Positions 1-11,138 are shown, numbered from the stretch's first letter. The stretch: 64,000 bases of DNA from Palsa-459 sp963841965 (GCA_963841965.1 CAWJES010000007.1:1-64000), one strand, 5' to 3'. Notes: generated by a model not told the origin, from the sequence alone. Numbers and translations are program-made.

Positions 1-1510
1 CCAATAAATGGCGCCGCCGCTCAGATACCCGCCGATGGGCACTCGGATGACCAGCGGCGCCGCAAAATGTCCGTTCGATCGCCACCGAATCGAGGCCAGT
101 TCGTCGCGAATCTGCATCATGGCGGGCCAGATGTAATCGAGGAACTGAATCTCGGCCACGGGCTTGAGTCCAACAGTGGCCATGCCGATGGCGCGCCCCA
201 CAATGGAGGCTTCGGCAATCGGCGTATTGAAACAGCGCGTGCCGCCGAACTCGATCTGGAGCCCGGCGGTCAGTTTGAAGACACCGCCCTTGCCTTTCAC
301 TTCGGCAAGATTCCCTTCGCGGCTGCAGTCGGCGACGTCTTCGCCGAAGACGATGACGCGGCTGTCGCGGCGCATCTCTTCTTTGAGCGTGGCGTTGATC
401 AGGTCGGCCATCGTTTTGGCGTTCGCCCTCCGGCTGCGCGACGACGTCGAATTGCGCGGACGTGGGGTCGACCTTTTCCGAATAGAGGTGAAGCAGCGCA
501 GTCGCCGGATCGGGCGGCGCGGCCTTCAGCGCCGATGCGTGTCTTCGAGGATCTGGTGATGGATCTCGCGAACGATGTGCTGCAGTCTCGGCTTTCTCGA
601 GAACGCCTTCCTCAATGAGGAACTGCGGGAAAGTCGTGAGCGGATCGCGCGACGGCTTCTTCTTCGCGCTCGTGCTTGGTCTTGTAGATAGCGTTCGTCG
701 TCGCTGAGCGAGTGCGAGTAAGGCCGGATGCAGTGCGCATGCACCAGCGCCGGGCCATGGCCTTCGCGGCACCACGCGGCGGCGGCGCTCATGGCGCGAT
801 ACGAGGAGATCAGATCGGTGCCGTCGACTTCGATGACCAGCAGATCGGGGAAACCGCTGAGCAGCTTTGAAATCGATCCGCCGGGCGTCTGGCGCTCGAC
901 AGGCACGGAAATGGCCCAGCCGTTGTCCTCGATCAGAAACAGCACGGGAGACGGTTCAGGCAAGCCTGGTTGATCGACTCCCAGAATTCGCCTTCGCTGG
1001 TTGCGCCTTCGCCGGAACTGGCCAGCACCAGCCGGTCTTCGCCGGGATAGAGAATCCGGCACCCTTCCGCGCAGCCGACGGCCTGGACAAATTGCGTTCC
1101 GGTGGCCGAAGAACTGGTGACGATATTCTTCGCCGGATCGGCCCAGTGGGAGGGCATCTGGCGTCCGCCGGAGGAAGGATCGTCGGCCGCGCCCACCGCC
1201 TGCAGCAGCATGTCGTAAGGCGTCATCCCCAGCGTCAGGCAAAGCGCGCGGTCGCGATAGTAAGGATAGAACCAGTCGTAGCCGGGGCGTGGTCACCAGA
1301 CCGGCGGCAATCTGAATGGCTTCATGGCCCGCCGCCGCTGATCTGAAAAAAGATGCGCTGCTGGCGCTTGAGCATGATCTCGCGATCGTCGAGCTGCCGC
1401 GAAGTCTGCATGAGGCGAAAGGCTTTGACCAGAAGCTCGGGTTCGAGTCCGGCGGCCCGCGCCGCTTTGAGCCGTTCCGTGCTGGTTGGCGTGGTAAACG
1501 ACGTCATCAT
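1..1510 (-). CDS. 2-oxoacid dehydrogenase E1, fused alpha-beta subunits (frameshifted, 3' end outside window)
   Basis: Thiamine-diphosphate E1 component of a pyruvate or branched-chain 2-oxoacid dehydrogenase complex, decarboxylating the 2-oxoacid and passing the acyl group to E2. On the minus strand the reading starts at the ATG at 1510 (MMTSFTTPTSTERLKAARAA), an E1-alpha N-terminus. It continues through the ThDP motif GEGATSEGEFWESIN and then FLIEDNGWAISVPVE in another frame. The segment from about 560 down to 1 reads as E1-beta (VIVFGEDVADCSREGNLAEV, then IAEASIVGRAIGMATVGLKP). Alpha and beta share one transcript with no clear stop between them, as in fused E1 proteins. At least three indels (near 1320, 950 and 650) break the frame. 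The substrate cannot be decided from sequence. The C-terminus lies beyond base 1. Confidence 0.8.
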
Positions 1511-1579
1511 GTGAAAAGGCCCTCAACAGAATAGCAGGACTGAGGCAAATGTTTCCGCGGTGTGCGCTATCGGTCCGTG

Positions 1580-2825
1580 TTACGGGGACTCAGAATCAAT
1601 CTGTTCACCGAGCACGACCGTGAGGGAGCGGAGCGCCGCGAATGCGTCCAGCATTCGCCATATCAGATAACCCGCGACCGGAAACACGGTGGCGATGCGG
1701 AACGCGGCGGCGTAATCCGAGCGGTCGAACAGATAGCCCGAACCAGGGCGCGGTAAGGGCGACCAGAGCGCCCCAGGATCCCGCGCCGATTCCGGCGAGG
1801 AAGCCCGGCATGTCCGGCCGGAAGCGCTCGCGTGGCGTATCCGAGCGCGAATACCACAAATCCCGCCGAGGCGAACATGGCCAGAAACATATCGCCCAGC
1901 ACCAGAGCCGGTCCGGGCAGTGAATGCATCGCACAGCAACGGCAGGCTCAGGACGAGCGAAGTCAGCATCAGCCCGCGAAAGCGGGGGCCGAACGCGATC
2001 GATCACGGCGCCCCAGACGAAATAACCCACCTCCCAGCCGAACGGTGGAATCCAGAGAACCTTGCCCGAGCGTCGTCTGGCTCCAGCCAAAGCGGGCGTG
2101 CAGATAGAGCGAGGAATCGTAAAGAATGAAGCCGAGCGGCAACGCGCCCAGAGCGTAGGCGGACATGAGCGCCCACAGCGCGGGATGCTTCCAGATGCGC
2201 CCAAGGGGCAGCTCGGCGGAACTGTCCCCGGTGCGGTCGACGCCCGCCGCGGTGAACGCCAGAAAACCAGCCAGGCGGCGCCGAGAATGCCCGTGAAGAC
2301 GAACGCGCCGCGCCAGCCGAAGCGGGCCGCGATCGGCGTGACCACCAGAGGCGCAATCATGGCGCCGAGCGAGCCGCCGCTGTAGGCAATGGCCAGTCCG
2401 CGGCCGCGTGGCGCGCCGGCGAAAGGGTTTGCGTGACAGTGCGCAAACCGCCGGGAAAAGTCGCGCCTTCGCCCGCGCCGAGTACCGCGCGCGCGATTCC
2501 GAAGCTCCAGAAGCCGCGTGGCCCATGCATGCGCCGCGGAGGCCACGTGTCCAGATTCCCACCGCTCCCGCTCATGCCGCGGCGCACGCCGACGCGATCG
2601 AGCACATGCCCCACAGACCGGATTGCCGATCATATAGGCGACGGAAAAACAGGAAATGATGAAGCCGTACTGCTCGGCGTTCAGATGGGTGTCGTGGAGA
2701 ATAACGGGCGCGAGGATGGCGAGCGTATTGCGGTCGATGTAGCTGATGAGCGAAACCAGCCACATCGAAACGGAAGGAAGCCAGCGGTCCTCAAAATAAA
2801 AACTCGAGCGGCTGCATCGCCGCAT
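1580..2825 (-). CDS. MFS transporter, ACS/hexuronate-like (frameshifted)
   Basis: Twelve-helix major facilitator, probably importing an organic anion or sugar acid. The first helix region reads SLISYIDRNTLAILAPVIL, followed by EQYGFIISCFSVAYMIGNPV, the typical TM1-TM2 pattern of the anion:cation symporter family. Later helices appear in two other frames: GLAIAYSGGSLGAMIAPLVV with GWRGAFVFTGILGAAWLVFW, and a C-terminus ending near 1580. At least three indels split it. The start at 2825 is the only ATG before the first helix. It lies 3' of the E1 gene's start on the same strand and is transcribed towards it. The substrate is unknown. Confidence 0.75.
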
Positions 2826-2902
2826 ATAAGGAGAACGCTCTAAAACCGACGGCGAAGCGTTCGAATTAACTCACGATGATACACTGACGAAGATTCCAAA
2901 TA

Positions 2903-3490
2903 ATGTTGCTACCACGGGAGTTCGTCACCTACTTGTCCCGTCAGATCGTGCGCCGGCTTTCGCCCGGCACGATTGAAACGCACACCCCGGAGAAGGTGGT
3001 GGAACTGGTCCACGGCCTGATCGCGGACGAGCTGGAGTCGGAAGACAAGCTCAACGAGGAAGTGCGCGACATCCTGGAACAGTACAGCGACTACATGCGG
3101 CGCGAAGGCGTCAGCTACCAGGAGATGTTCCGCAAGGCGAAGAATCAGCTGGTGCAGCAGCGCAAAATCGTGAAGGCGTCGGGCCGCGATACCGGCGATG
3201 CGATGAAACTCTCGCGCGACAAAATCACCGACATCTCGCACAAGCTGATCGCCGTGATGCGCAAGTCTCGCGATCTGCGCATCAAGAAGGATACGAACGA
3301 CGCGCGTCTGGAAATCGTCAAGGCCTTCACCGAGATCCTCCAGGTGGAAGAGAAGGCCGACCGCGCGGCACGGGATAAAGTGCGCTCGATGAAACGCGAT
3401 ATTCCCGAGGGCAGCGAAGAGTGGGACATCCTGCAAAAGCGCTACTACGCCGAAGAGCTGAAGAAATACGGCATCGATCCCGGCAAGTAG
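2903..3490 (+). CDS. DUF507 family protein
   Basis: Intact 195-residue protein with two DUF507-like segments (about residues 1-90 and 95-190). It is helical and highly charged, with no signal peptide or membrane segment. Features include LPREFVTYLSRQIVRRL at the N-terminus, the KVVELVHGLIADEL helix and the DILEQYSDYMRREGVSYQEM stretch. DUF507 proteins are found in Acidobacteria, Aquificae and related groups; their function is not established. The upstream MFS gene is divergent and the ATG lies about 75 nt from its start. It is one of the few unbroken frames in this part of the window. Confidence 0.85.
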   Translation: MLLPREFVTYLSRQIVRRLSPGTIETHTPEKVVELVHGLIADELESEDKLNEEVRDILEQYSDYMRREGVSYQEMFRKAKNQLVQQRKIVKASGRDTGDAMKLSRDKITDISHKLIAVMRKSRDLRIKKDTNDARLEIVKAFTEILQVEEKADRAARDKVRSMKRDIPEGSEEWDILQKRYYAEELKKYGIDPGK

Positions 3491-3542
3491 ATTCGATCCC
3501 GTAAAATCGTGCTATAACTGACAGTCAGCCCAGGAGGAAGTC

Positions 3543-5173
3543 ATGACTACTTCTCAAAAATTGTTGCTGAGTTTTGCGCTGGCAGCGGGCTCGCTGGCGG
3601 CTCAGAATCCTTCCATCACGGGCATCGTCAATCCAGCCAGCAACATTCCTCCCGGATTCTCCAATTACGGGATCGCCCTTGGATCGGTCTTCGCCGTTTA
3701 TGGGACCAATCTCGGCCCGGCCGCGATCACGCAGGAGAGCACCCCGCAACAATGGCCGACCACCCTGGCGGGGACTTCGATCAGTATCACGGTGAATGGC
3801 ACGACCGTCTCCGCGCCCATGTATTTTGCCTGGCAGGGTACGCTGGGCGCGGTTATGCCCTCGAACACGCCGATCGGGACGGGCACCCTCAAAGTCACCT
3901 ACAACGGGAACAGCGGATCGGCTCCAATCACGGTGGTGCAGAGCAATTTCGGTATTTTGTCTTCCAACTATGGATCGGGAGCCGCAGTCGTAACCGATGC
4001 CAATTATGCGAACATCACGGTCACCAACTCAGCCAAACCCCTGCAGGCGGTCATTCTCTGGGGTACGGGCCTTGGACCTATCACAGGCAACGATGCGGCC
4101 CTGCCAACCGGCGGCGATTTGGGTACGCCAATTACCGTATGGGTTGGCGGGGTCCAGGCAAACTTGATTTATCGCGGCCGGTCCGGCCTGCAGGGGCTCG
4201 ATCAGATCAATTTCATCGTCCCGCAAAACGCTCCCCTGGGATGCAATGTCTCCATCATCGTGCAGACGACGGGGGCGGGCGCGGGCACGGTGAGCAATGG
4301 GCCCACTATGGCCATCGCTCCCAACGGCGGCCCCTGCTTGGATCCGACGCAATATTTCCCTGCCTCCCTATCCAGCAAAAGCAGCGCAAAGGTCATGTAC
4401 CTGAAACTCAAGCAGACTTCGAACCTGAATTTTCAGAACGGAAGCCCGGTAACGAGCACGTCTGCGAATGTGCAGGTTGGTTTCCTTCAATTCACGCAGA
4501 GCCAGCTGACGTCGCAGGCTCCGTCGTTTAACACGGAATCGTCATTCGGCAGTTGCTTCACAGAGGTCGTCCCGGGATCGGGCTCCGGCAGCGGCGCCCC
4601 GACGGCTACTTACCTGAATGCGGGCACGTCGTTGACGCTGACTCCTTTTCGGGACCTCAAATCGCGCTGCCATCCGCTGCCTCGGGGGGCACCATTGTTT
4701 ACCAGAACTCAAACCTGACATCGATTTCGAGCGGGGTATCGAGCCTCTCAAACGGGGCGGGGGGTCCGGCGTGGGATCGTTCACCTTTCCATTCACTGTC
4801 CTGACGCCGGTGACGTGGACTAACGAGCTCCAGCTGTCGAACGGATCTGCGATCGACCGGACCCAGCCACTCACGATCACCTGGCAGGGAGGAGACGCCA
4901 ACGGCTACGTCGATATCCGAGGGATCTGCGCAGATTGGACCTGCCAACTCGCCTACCTATACCATCGGATTCGACTGCGCGGCGCCGGAATCGGCTGGCA
5001 CCTTCACCATTCCGCCCTCCGTCCTGCTCGCCCTGCCTACGGGTGCGAACGCGTTTGCAGACATTCAGGTCAGCACCTACGCTCTTCCCTACACATTGCC
5101 TGCCATCCCCGGATTCGATGCAACTCTGAATATCACGGAATTTCAGGTCAACGCCCCGGTAGTCTTCAAATAG
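3543..5173 (+). CDS. Secreted TIGR03437-type Ig-like protein (frameshifted)
   Basis: Exported protein of the kind abundant in Solibacter-like Acidobacteria. A good ribosome site (AGGAGG at 3532-3537) precedes the ATG at 3543. The N-terminus KLLLSFALAAGSLAAQNPSI is a signal peptide with cleavage near AAQ. Two TIGR03437-like beta modules follow, with the hallmark phrases GTNLGPAAI, LGAVMPSNTPIGTGTLKVTY, ILWGTGLGPITGNDAALPTG and GLDQINFIVPQNAPLGC. The frame shifts near 4650, 4770 and 4960. Rejoining the pieces gives a C-terminal domain ending in ITEFQVNAPVVFK with a stop at 5171-5173. The cellular role is unknown; the family is extracellular and often carries extra domains. Confidence 0.8.
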
Positions 5174-5187
5174 CCCCGGCACTATCC

Positions 5188-5400
5188 ATGCCTGGACTCA
5201 GCTGGGACCAACCCGAAGACATCGCGCTCGCGCTTCATGAAGCCCATCCCGGCGTGGATCCCCTCACCGTGCGCTTCACCGATCTTCACAAGTGGGTGAC
5301 GACGCTTCCGGAATTCGCCGACGACCCCATGAAGTCCAGCGAAGGAAAGCTGGAAGCCATTCAGATGGCGTGGCTCGAGGAGTACATGGACAGCCGCTGA
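5188..5400 (+). CDS. iscX: IscX-like Fe-S cluster assembly adaptor
   Basis: Seventy-residue acidic protein. The family binds the cysteine desulfurase IscS and iron and modulates Fe-S cluster assembly. It matches IscX along its length: a W-x-x-P/S-x-x-I-A-x-A-L-x-E/D-A-x-P start, the core DPLTVRFTDLHKWVTTLPEF, then DDPMKSSEGKLEAIQMAWLE. The ATG at 5188 is 14 nt after the stop of the preceding gene. Unlike in Escherichia coli there is no iscS/iscU/hscBA/fdx cluster here, so this is a stand-alone copy. Confidence 0.85.
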   Translation: MPGLSWDQPEDIALALHEAHPGVDPLTVRFTDLHKWVTTLPEFADDPMKSSEGKLEAIQMAWLEEYMDSR

Positions 5401-5410
5401 TTCGGCGTCT

Positions 5411-6006
5411 GTGCTAATCCTGTTCTTGATGCGCTACATCTGGACCAGGCGTGAACCCCCGCTGACGCGCGTCCTGCTCATCGAGAGCGGCTCCCGCTCG
5501 CTCTCGAAAACCTGCTGCCGCATCTGCGCGCCAACATGGGCCGCGATGTCCCGATCGACCTCGTCACCTGCTATGCGGGACTCCCCGCCGGCTTTCATCC
5601 GGATACCGTCGTCTTCCGTGTCACCGACTACGGAACGCCGGAGCGCCGCAAAGAACTCATTCGGCTTCTGCGCGCCCGCCAGTACGCCATTGCCGGCATG
5701 ATCTGCTCCGCCGAGCCAATCATGACGAAATGGAAATGGCTGATCGCCCTCCGTGTCCCGGCCAAATTTTTCATCATTAATGAGAATGGCGATTACTTCT
5801 GGGCTCATCGCGGGAATGCGGCGCTATACGCCAGTTTACCGCTGGTTCGCATCGGGCTTTCCGGAACGGGAGCCGTCCGCACTTTCGCCCGTTTGCTCGT
5901 TTTTCCATTCACCGTGATCTTCCTGCTGCTGTATGCCTTCACGGCGCACGCGCGCAGAAGAAGCGCGCCCTGCACCCGAAAAAACGCATTCGTAAGGAAA
6001 ACATGA
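5411..6006 (+). CDS. Hypothetical protein with C-terminal membrane segment (frameshifted)
   Basis: Not recognised. Start is GTG 5411 or ATG 5429 (MRYIWTRR...). The first ~40 residues (LTRVLLIESGSR) are in one frame, then an indel near 5500 moves to the frame reading PIDLVTCYAGLPAGF, YGTPERRKELIRLLRARQYA and KFFIINENGDYFWAH. A hydrophobic helix close to the C-terminus (LLVFPFTVIFLLLYAF) suggests a tail anchor. The VLLIESGSR opening and alternating beta/alpha pattern resemble a Rossmann-like domain, possibly a degenerate glycosyltransferase, but no catalytic motif is visible. Its stop overlaps the next ATG at 6003, suggesting co-translation with the quinone oxidoreductase. Confidence 0.5.
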
Positions 6007-6982
6007 AACTGATTCGTATTTCTCAAACCGGTGGCCCGGAAGAACTGCAACTCGTCGACGCGCCCATCCCGGCGCCGGGACCCAAAGAGGCGCTCATCAA
6101 AATTGCCGCGGCGGGCGTCAACTTCATCGACGTTTACTTCCGCACCGGACTTTACAAGGCCGATTTGCCATTCACTCCCGGCAACGAGGCCGCGGGCGTG
6201 GTCGAGGCCGTGGGGCCGGATGTGACCGAAGTCAAACCCGGCGACCGCGTCGCCTACGCCATGCATCGCGGCGCCTACGCGGAATATGCGGCCGTGCCCG
6301 CCGCCAGCCTGGTATCGCTGCCCGACACCGTGGATTTTGAAACAGCTGCCGCCGCCATGCTGCAGGGCATGACCGCGCATTACCTCACGCATTCGACTTT
6401 TCCGCTCAAAAAAGGCGACAAGGCTCTGATCCATGCGGCAGCCGGGCGGCGCGGGCCGGCTCGTCGTGCAGATGGCAAAAATGCTCGGCGCCACCGTCTA
6501 TGGCACCGCCGGTACCGACGAGAAGGCCGCCATCGCCAAGGAAGCCGGCGCGGACGAAGTCATCGTCTACACGCGCGAGGATTTTGTCGCCGAGGTCAAG
6601 CGGTTCACCGGTGGAAAAGGCGTCGACGTGGTGTACGACTCGGTGGGCGTCTCCACGTTTCGAAAGGCCTCGACATTCTCCGGCCGCGCGGCCTGATGGC
6701 GCTTGTTCGGACAGTCCAGCGGCGCCCGTGCCGCCGTTCGATCCCGGCATTCTCAATGCGAAGGGCTCTCTTTTTCTCACCCGGCCCAGCCTGCGCGCAT
6801 CACTGCCTGACCCGCGAAGAACTGCTTTGGAGAGCCGGCGACGTGCTGCGCTGGATCGGCGAGGGAAAGTTGAAGCTGCGCATCGAGAAGACGTATGCAC
6901 TGGCCGACGCGGCCCAGGCGCATCGAGATCTCGAAGGGCGCAAAACCGCGGGCAAGCTCCTGCTCATTCCCGAGGTGAATAG
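6003..6982 (+). CDS. NADPH:quinone oxidoreductase, zeta-crystallin type (frameshifted)
   Basis: Medium-chain dehydrogenase/reductase without catalytic zinc, reducing quinones or enals with NADPH. Residues 1-145 are clear: AAGVNFIDVYFRTGLYKADL and PFTPGNEAAGVVEAVGPDV are the quinone oxidoreductase signature. The nucleotide-binding part GGAGRLVVQMAKMLGATVYG (a GGxGxxxxQ motif) follows after an indel near 6440. A second indel near 6670 separates GVDVVYDSVG from LDILRPRGLMAL. The C-terminus reads LRIEKTYALADAAQAHRDLE and KLLLIPE. No true stop remains in frame because another indel runs it into the peptidase gene; the natural end is close to 6980. Confidence 0.82.
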
Positions 6983-6991
6983 ACGACGCCC

Positions 6992-8079
6992 ATGCCAACG
7001 CACCCGCCGCGAGAAACGCCGCGCCGCGGCCGCTGCCTCGAACGAACCGAAGCTCGATGCGCTGCTCGTCACCAATCTCCACAACGTCCGCTACCTGACC
7101 GGCTTCACCGGCAGCAATGGCGCCGTGCTGCTGTCTCGCGGCGGCCGCGCGGTTTTATTCACCGATCCGCGCTATACCGTGCAGTCGCAACAGCCAGGCC
7201 GATTGCACGGTACGGATCGCCAAAGGACCGCTGACGCAGGCCGTGCTGCTCGAAATCGGCCGCGGTCGCGCTCCGCCGCGTCGGCTTCGAGCGCGACAAC
7301 CATGACGGTGGCGCAGTTCGAGACGCTGGAAAAAGGATCTGCCGGCCCGAACCAAACTCGAACCCGCCGCCGGGCTGATCGAACGTCTGCGCATGGTCAA
7401 AGATGCGGGCGAAATCGCCGCATCCGCGCCTCCGTCGTTTCCAACTCGCGCGCGCTCGAAGCCGCCCTGCGCCTGTTCAAGCCGGGCATGACCGAATCGG
7501 AACTCGCGGCCGAAATCGATTACCGGAACCGGAAACTCGGCGCCGAGGCCCCGTCGTTCGACACCATCGTCGCGGCCGGCGAACGCGCGGCCCTTCCGCA
7601 CGCCCAGCCGGGCGCGGCGAAAATCGGCCCCGGCATGCTGCTCATCGATATGGGCGCATTCCGCGACGGCTATGCCAGCGACATGACGCGCATGGCGCAC
7701 GTGGGTCCGGCGACGCCGAAATACAAACGCGCCTATCGCGCCGTCCTCGAAGCGCAGCTCGCCGCCAGCGGATGCCGTGAAGCCGGGCGTAACGGCCGGT
7801 TCCATCGACCGGGCCGCGCGGCGCACGCTCAAAAAATACGGGCTGGAGCATGAGTTCATTCACTCCACCGGCCACGGTCTCGGCCTCGAGATTCACGAAC
7901 CGCCCCGCCTGGGGCGCAAAGACAAGACAAAGCTCGAGGCCGGCATGGCCATCACCATCGAACCCGGAATTTACATCGAGGGCTGGGGCGGGATTCGCAT
8001 CGAAGACACGATTCTCGTGACCGCGAAGGGCTGCGAAATCCTGACGCCCACGACGAAAGAACTTCGCGAAATCGCGTGA
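6992..8079 (+). CDS. pepP: Xaa-Pro aminopeptidase, M24 family (frameshifted)
   Basis: Dimetal peptidase removing N-terminal residues that precede proline. Probable start ATG 6992 (MPTHPP). The N-terminal creatinase-like domain reads LDALLVTNLHNVRYLTGFTG and AVLFTDPRYTVQSQ. The catalytic pita-bread domain has metal ligands in LLIDMGAFRDGYASDMTR (two Asp), the His of STGHGLGLEIHEPP, the Glu of ITIEPGIYIEG and the Glu of GGIRIEDTILVT. Indels near 7030, 7190, 7330 and 7770 break it. The last 100 residues are intact to the stop at 8077-8079. PepP rather than PepQ is the call from overall resemblance only. Confidence 0.82.
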
Positions 8080-8114
8080 CTTCCCCGTTGCGGCTTATGC
8101 CAAACTGTATCTAA

Positions 8115-9953
8115 GTGAGGGACGATTACCGGATCACACGCCGGTTGCTGATCGGCCAACTTGCCTGTCTCGCCGCCTGGGCCCAGAGCGACGACGACCC
8201 ACTGCGGCCGTTACGCCCCACGCATCCCCGTCTGATTCTGCTCGATTCCGACCTCGACTCCCTGCGCGCCCTCGCGCGGGAGATCCACTCGCTCGCCGCA
8301 TTTTCTGCCGATCTCGAAAAGGAATCGGATCGCCTTCTCACCACTGCGCCCGCTGAATACAAAATCACGGGAACGCGGCTTAATGTACAGACTGGCCGCG
8401 TGCTCGACCGCGTTTCGACGCTGGCGCTGATGTACCGTATGTCGGGCCACGATCCGTATCTTCGCCGCGCCGTTCTGGAACTCCATGCGGCGGCGAATTT
8501 CCGCGACTGGAACCCCGCTCGCTTTGTCGAGACCGCCGAGATGCTTCATGCTTTCGCGCTTGGCTATGACTGGCTCTACAATGCGCTCGCGCCCGGTGAA
8601 CGCTCCTGGATGCGCGACGCCATGATGAGCAAGGCTCTCGAACCCGCTCTCGCCGATTATCGGCTGGATACCGGATGGCCGAAATCGCACCTGAATTCGA
8701 ACGTTGTGTGCAATGCGGGCCTGGGGCTCGGCGCGCTCGCCATCGCAGGCGACGCCGTGGATGCCGCGGTCAACGAGAAGAGCGCCACTGTCCTGCGCCT
8801 CGCTCTCGAATCGATCCCGCATGGCCTCTCGACCTATGGCACGGAAGGCTCCTGGCCCGAGGGCGCCGCCTACTGGAATCTGGTCTCCAAATACGCCACC
8901 GTCCTTTTCGCCGCGATGCAAACATCGCTGAACAACGATTTCGGTCTCAGCTCTTCTCACGGTGTCGACCGGGCTGGACGCTTTCGCATTTATATCACCG
9001 GCCCCAACGGAAAGGTCTTTAATTTCGGAGATTCGGCGGAGGACGAAGGGCTGACCCCGGAAATGTTCTGGATGGCGAAGCGCTTCTCTATGCCTCCTTA
9101 CGCATGGAGCGAGCAGAAGGCGCTCGAACGCGGCACTCACCCCGACGCTTACGATCTCGTTTGGTTGGATCGCGACGCCAAATCGCCCCAGCAGTCTCCC
9201 GCGTGGGCTCTCGACACCATTTTTCGCGGCGTCGATGTGGCTTGTTTTCGCAGTTCCTGGGACGACCCCAATGCCATCTTCCTCGCCGTCAAAGGCGGCA
9301 ACAATAAGGAGGCCCATACCCATTTGGATCTCGGCGCCTTTGTGCTCGATGCCGGCGGCGTGCGCTGGGCCTCCGACCTTGGACCTGACGATTACGATCT
9401 GCCCGGCTACTTCGGAAATAAACGCGCCTCTTATTACAGAGTCCGCACCGAAGCCCACAACACCCTGCTGATCGACGATATGAATCAGGACCAGCACGCC
9501 GAGGCCCGCATCACGCGTTCGGAGTTTACGCCCGACCTGAGCTGGGCGCAGATCGATTTGTCGCGGGCCAACGGGAGCCGAGTGAAGCAGTGGACGCGCC
9601 GCATCGGCATCGCACAGCGCCAGGCCGTGCTGATCGGCGACTCCCTGCACTGCGAGCAACCCGTCGAAATCATCTGGGGCATGATGACCGACGCCGACAT
9701 CGCTGTGAGCGGACAGACCGCCATACTGCGCAAAAATGGCTGGAATCTCGCCGCTGAAATTCGCACCCCGCGCCACGCCGTCTTCGATGTCGCTCCCCTG
9801 CGCTCCGCCCCGCCGCAGGCGCCCAATCCCAATTTCCACAAATTGATCGTGCGGCTGGGCGACAAATCGACCGAACTCGATCTCAACATCGTACTGACCC
9901 CGTACAAGGATGGCCAGGCAAAACCGAAAATCGCCGCGCAGTTTCCCGCCTGA
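8115..9953 (+). CDS. Heparinase II/III-like polysaccharide lyase family protein
   Basis: Intact 612-residue exported protein. The GTG start at 8115 gives a basic N-terminus RITRRLLIGQLACLAAWAQ, a signal peptide. The middle (residues ~90-330) is an alpha-toroid of the alginate/heparin lyase fold (ALGYDWLYNAL, SWPEGAAYWNLVSKY). The C-terminal beta domain holds the heparinase II/III signature KEAHTHLDLGAFVLDAGGVR and WASDLGPDDYDLPGYFG, then RTEAHNTLLIDD. Family members cleave acidic polysaccharides such as heparin or alginate; the substrate here cannot be told. It stands alone, without neighbouring polysaccharide transporters or sulfatases. Confidence 0.82.
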   Translation: MRDDYRITRRLLIGQLACLAAWAQSDDDPLRPLRPTHPRLILLDSDLDSLRALAREIHSLAAFSADLEKESDRLLTTAPAEYKITGTRLNVQTGRVLDRVSTLALMYRMSGHDPYLRRAVLELHAAANFRDWNPARFVETAEMLHAFALGYDWLYNALAPGERSWMRDAMMSKALEPALADYRLDTGWPKSHLNSNVVCNAGLGLGALAIAGDAVDAAVNEKSATVLRLALESIPHGLSTYGTEGSWPEGAAYWNLVSKYATVLFAAMQTSLNNDFGLSSSHGVDRAGRFRIYITGPNGKVFNFGDSAEDEGLTPEMFWMAKRFSMPPYAWSEQKALERGTHPDAYDLVWLDRDAKSPQQSPAWALDTIFRGVDVACFRSSWDDPNAIFLAVKGGNNKEAHTHLDLGAFVLDAGGVRWASDLGPDDYDLPGYFGNKRASYYRVRTEAHNTLLIDDMNQDQHAEARITRSEFTPDLSWAQIDLSRANGSRVKQWTRRIGIAQRQAVLIGDSLHCEQPVEIIWGMMTDADIAVSGQTAILRKNGWNLAAEIRTPRHAVFDVAPLRSAPPQAPNPNFHKLIVRLGDKSTELDLNIVLTPYKDGQAKPKIAAQFPA

Positions 9954-9989
9954 GTTACGTCCGCACCCCTTTTGCCGCCATAATAAATC

Positions 9990-11121
9990 ATGCGCACAGT
10001 AATAATCGGCGCCGTTCTCGCGCTCGTTTCCAACGCTCTGCCCGCTTTCGCCCAAACTCCGGCTGAGACCCAACCAGCCCGGCAAAGGTATGTCAGCGTC
10101 ATCGGCAGCGTGGTGAAAATCGACGGCCAGTCCTTCACCGTCCGCACCGATAAGGGCGACTCCGCGACGGTTAAGTCCGACGATAAGACCTCATTCCGCC
10201 GAATCCCTCCCGGCGAAACGGACGCCAGGAAAGCGGTCAGTGCCACTTCCGGCGATGTGGCCGCGGGGGACCGTATCTCTGGCCAGGGTTCGCGCCGAAG
10301 ATCCGACCGGGACCCCGGCCATCACTCTCTACATCACGAAACAGGCGGAACTTGCGCAGCACCAGCAGAAGACCCGCGAGGAATGGCGGACGCAGAGCGT
10401 AACGGGTGTGGTCAAAGCCATCGACTCGGACGATAAGAAAATCTCCATTGCCGTTCGAGGTGTCGCCGGTCCGCCCAGGGACGTGACCCTCGACGTCGCC
10501 GGCAGCGTCGATTACCTGCGCACCGATCCGGAAACATTGAAATACGAACCCAGCACCCTGAAGGCAGTCAAGGTGGGCGACCAGGTGCGAGTACTTGGCG
10601 ATAAGAATGCCGATCAGACCCAAATCAAAGTCGAGGCCATCGCTTTCGGTTCGATTCGAACCATTCCGGTGCAGATCAAATCCATCGATACCACTACCGG
10701 CGTGATTGCCGCCACCGACCTCGCCAGCAAGAAGCCCATCGCCATCACCGTGCGGCCCGAGACGACGTTGAAGCGGTTGGATGACACGACCGCCCTGATG
10801 CTGGCGCGACGCCTCAATCCGTCTTTTCAAGGCGAAGGGCGTCAGGGCCCGGCAGGTCAGGGGCAGGGTCGAGGCCCGGGCGAAGGCCGCGGACGCGGCG
10901 GCGATCCCAGCCGCATCCTCGAAGCGCAGCCGTCCATTCAACTCGCCGATCTGAAACCTGGTGAACCCATCGTCGTGACCGGCGCACCCGCGCGAGACAT
11001 GTCCGGACTCACCGCTATGACGCTCGTCGCCGGCGTGGATCCGATTCTCCGCGCCGCGCCGCAAAACGGCCCCGACCCGCTCGGCGGAAACTGGAACTTC
11101 GGAGACGTCGCCGCGCCGTAG
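9990..11121 (+). CDS. Secreted DUF5666-like beta protein (one frameshift)
   Basis: Exported protein of unknown function. A signal peptide (VIIGAVLALVSNALPAFAQ) begins at ATG 9990. The mature part repeats a small beta module: SVIGSVVKIDGQSFTVRTDK, then TGVVKAIDSDDKKISIAVRG, then IKSIDTTTGVIAATDLASKK. Each follows the 'x-G-x-V-x-x-I-D' pattern of DUF5666/OB-like repeats, with GDxVRV-type phrases. A Gly/Arg-rich linker (GQGRGPGEGRGRGGD) lies near the C-terminus. An indel near 10,270 joins residue ~95 to the second frame. No enzyme motif is visible. A periplasmic or surface role is inferred. Confidence 0.6.
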
Positions 11122-11138
11122 TTCCCCACGCCTACCCG

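Noticed and set aside
8211..10085. 624-codon minus-strand frame opposite the heparinase-like gene
   Set aside because: Shadow frame; the plus strand encodes an exported protein with full heparinase II/III motifs.
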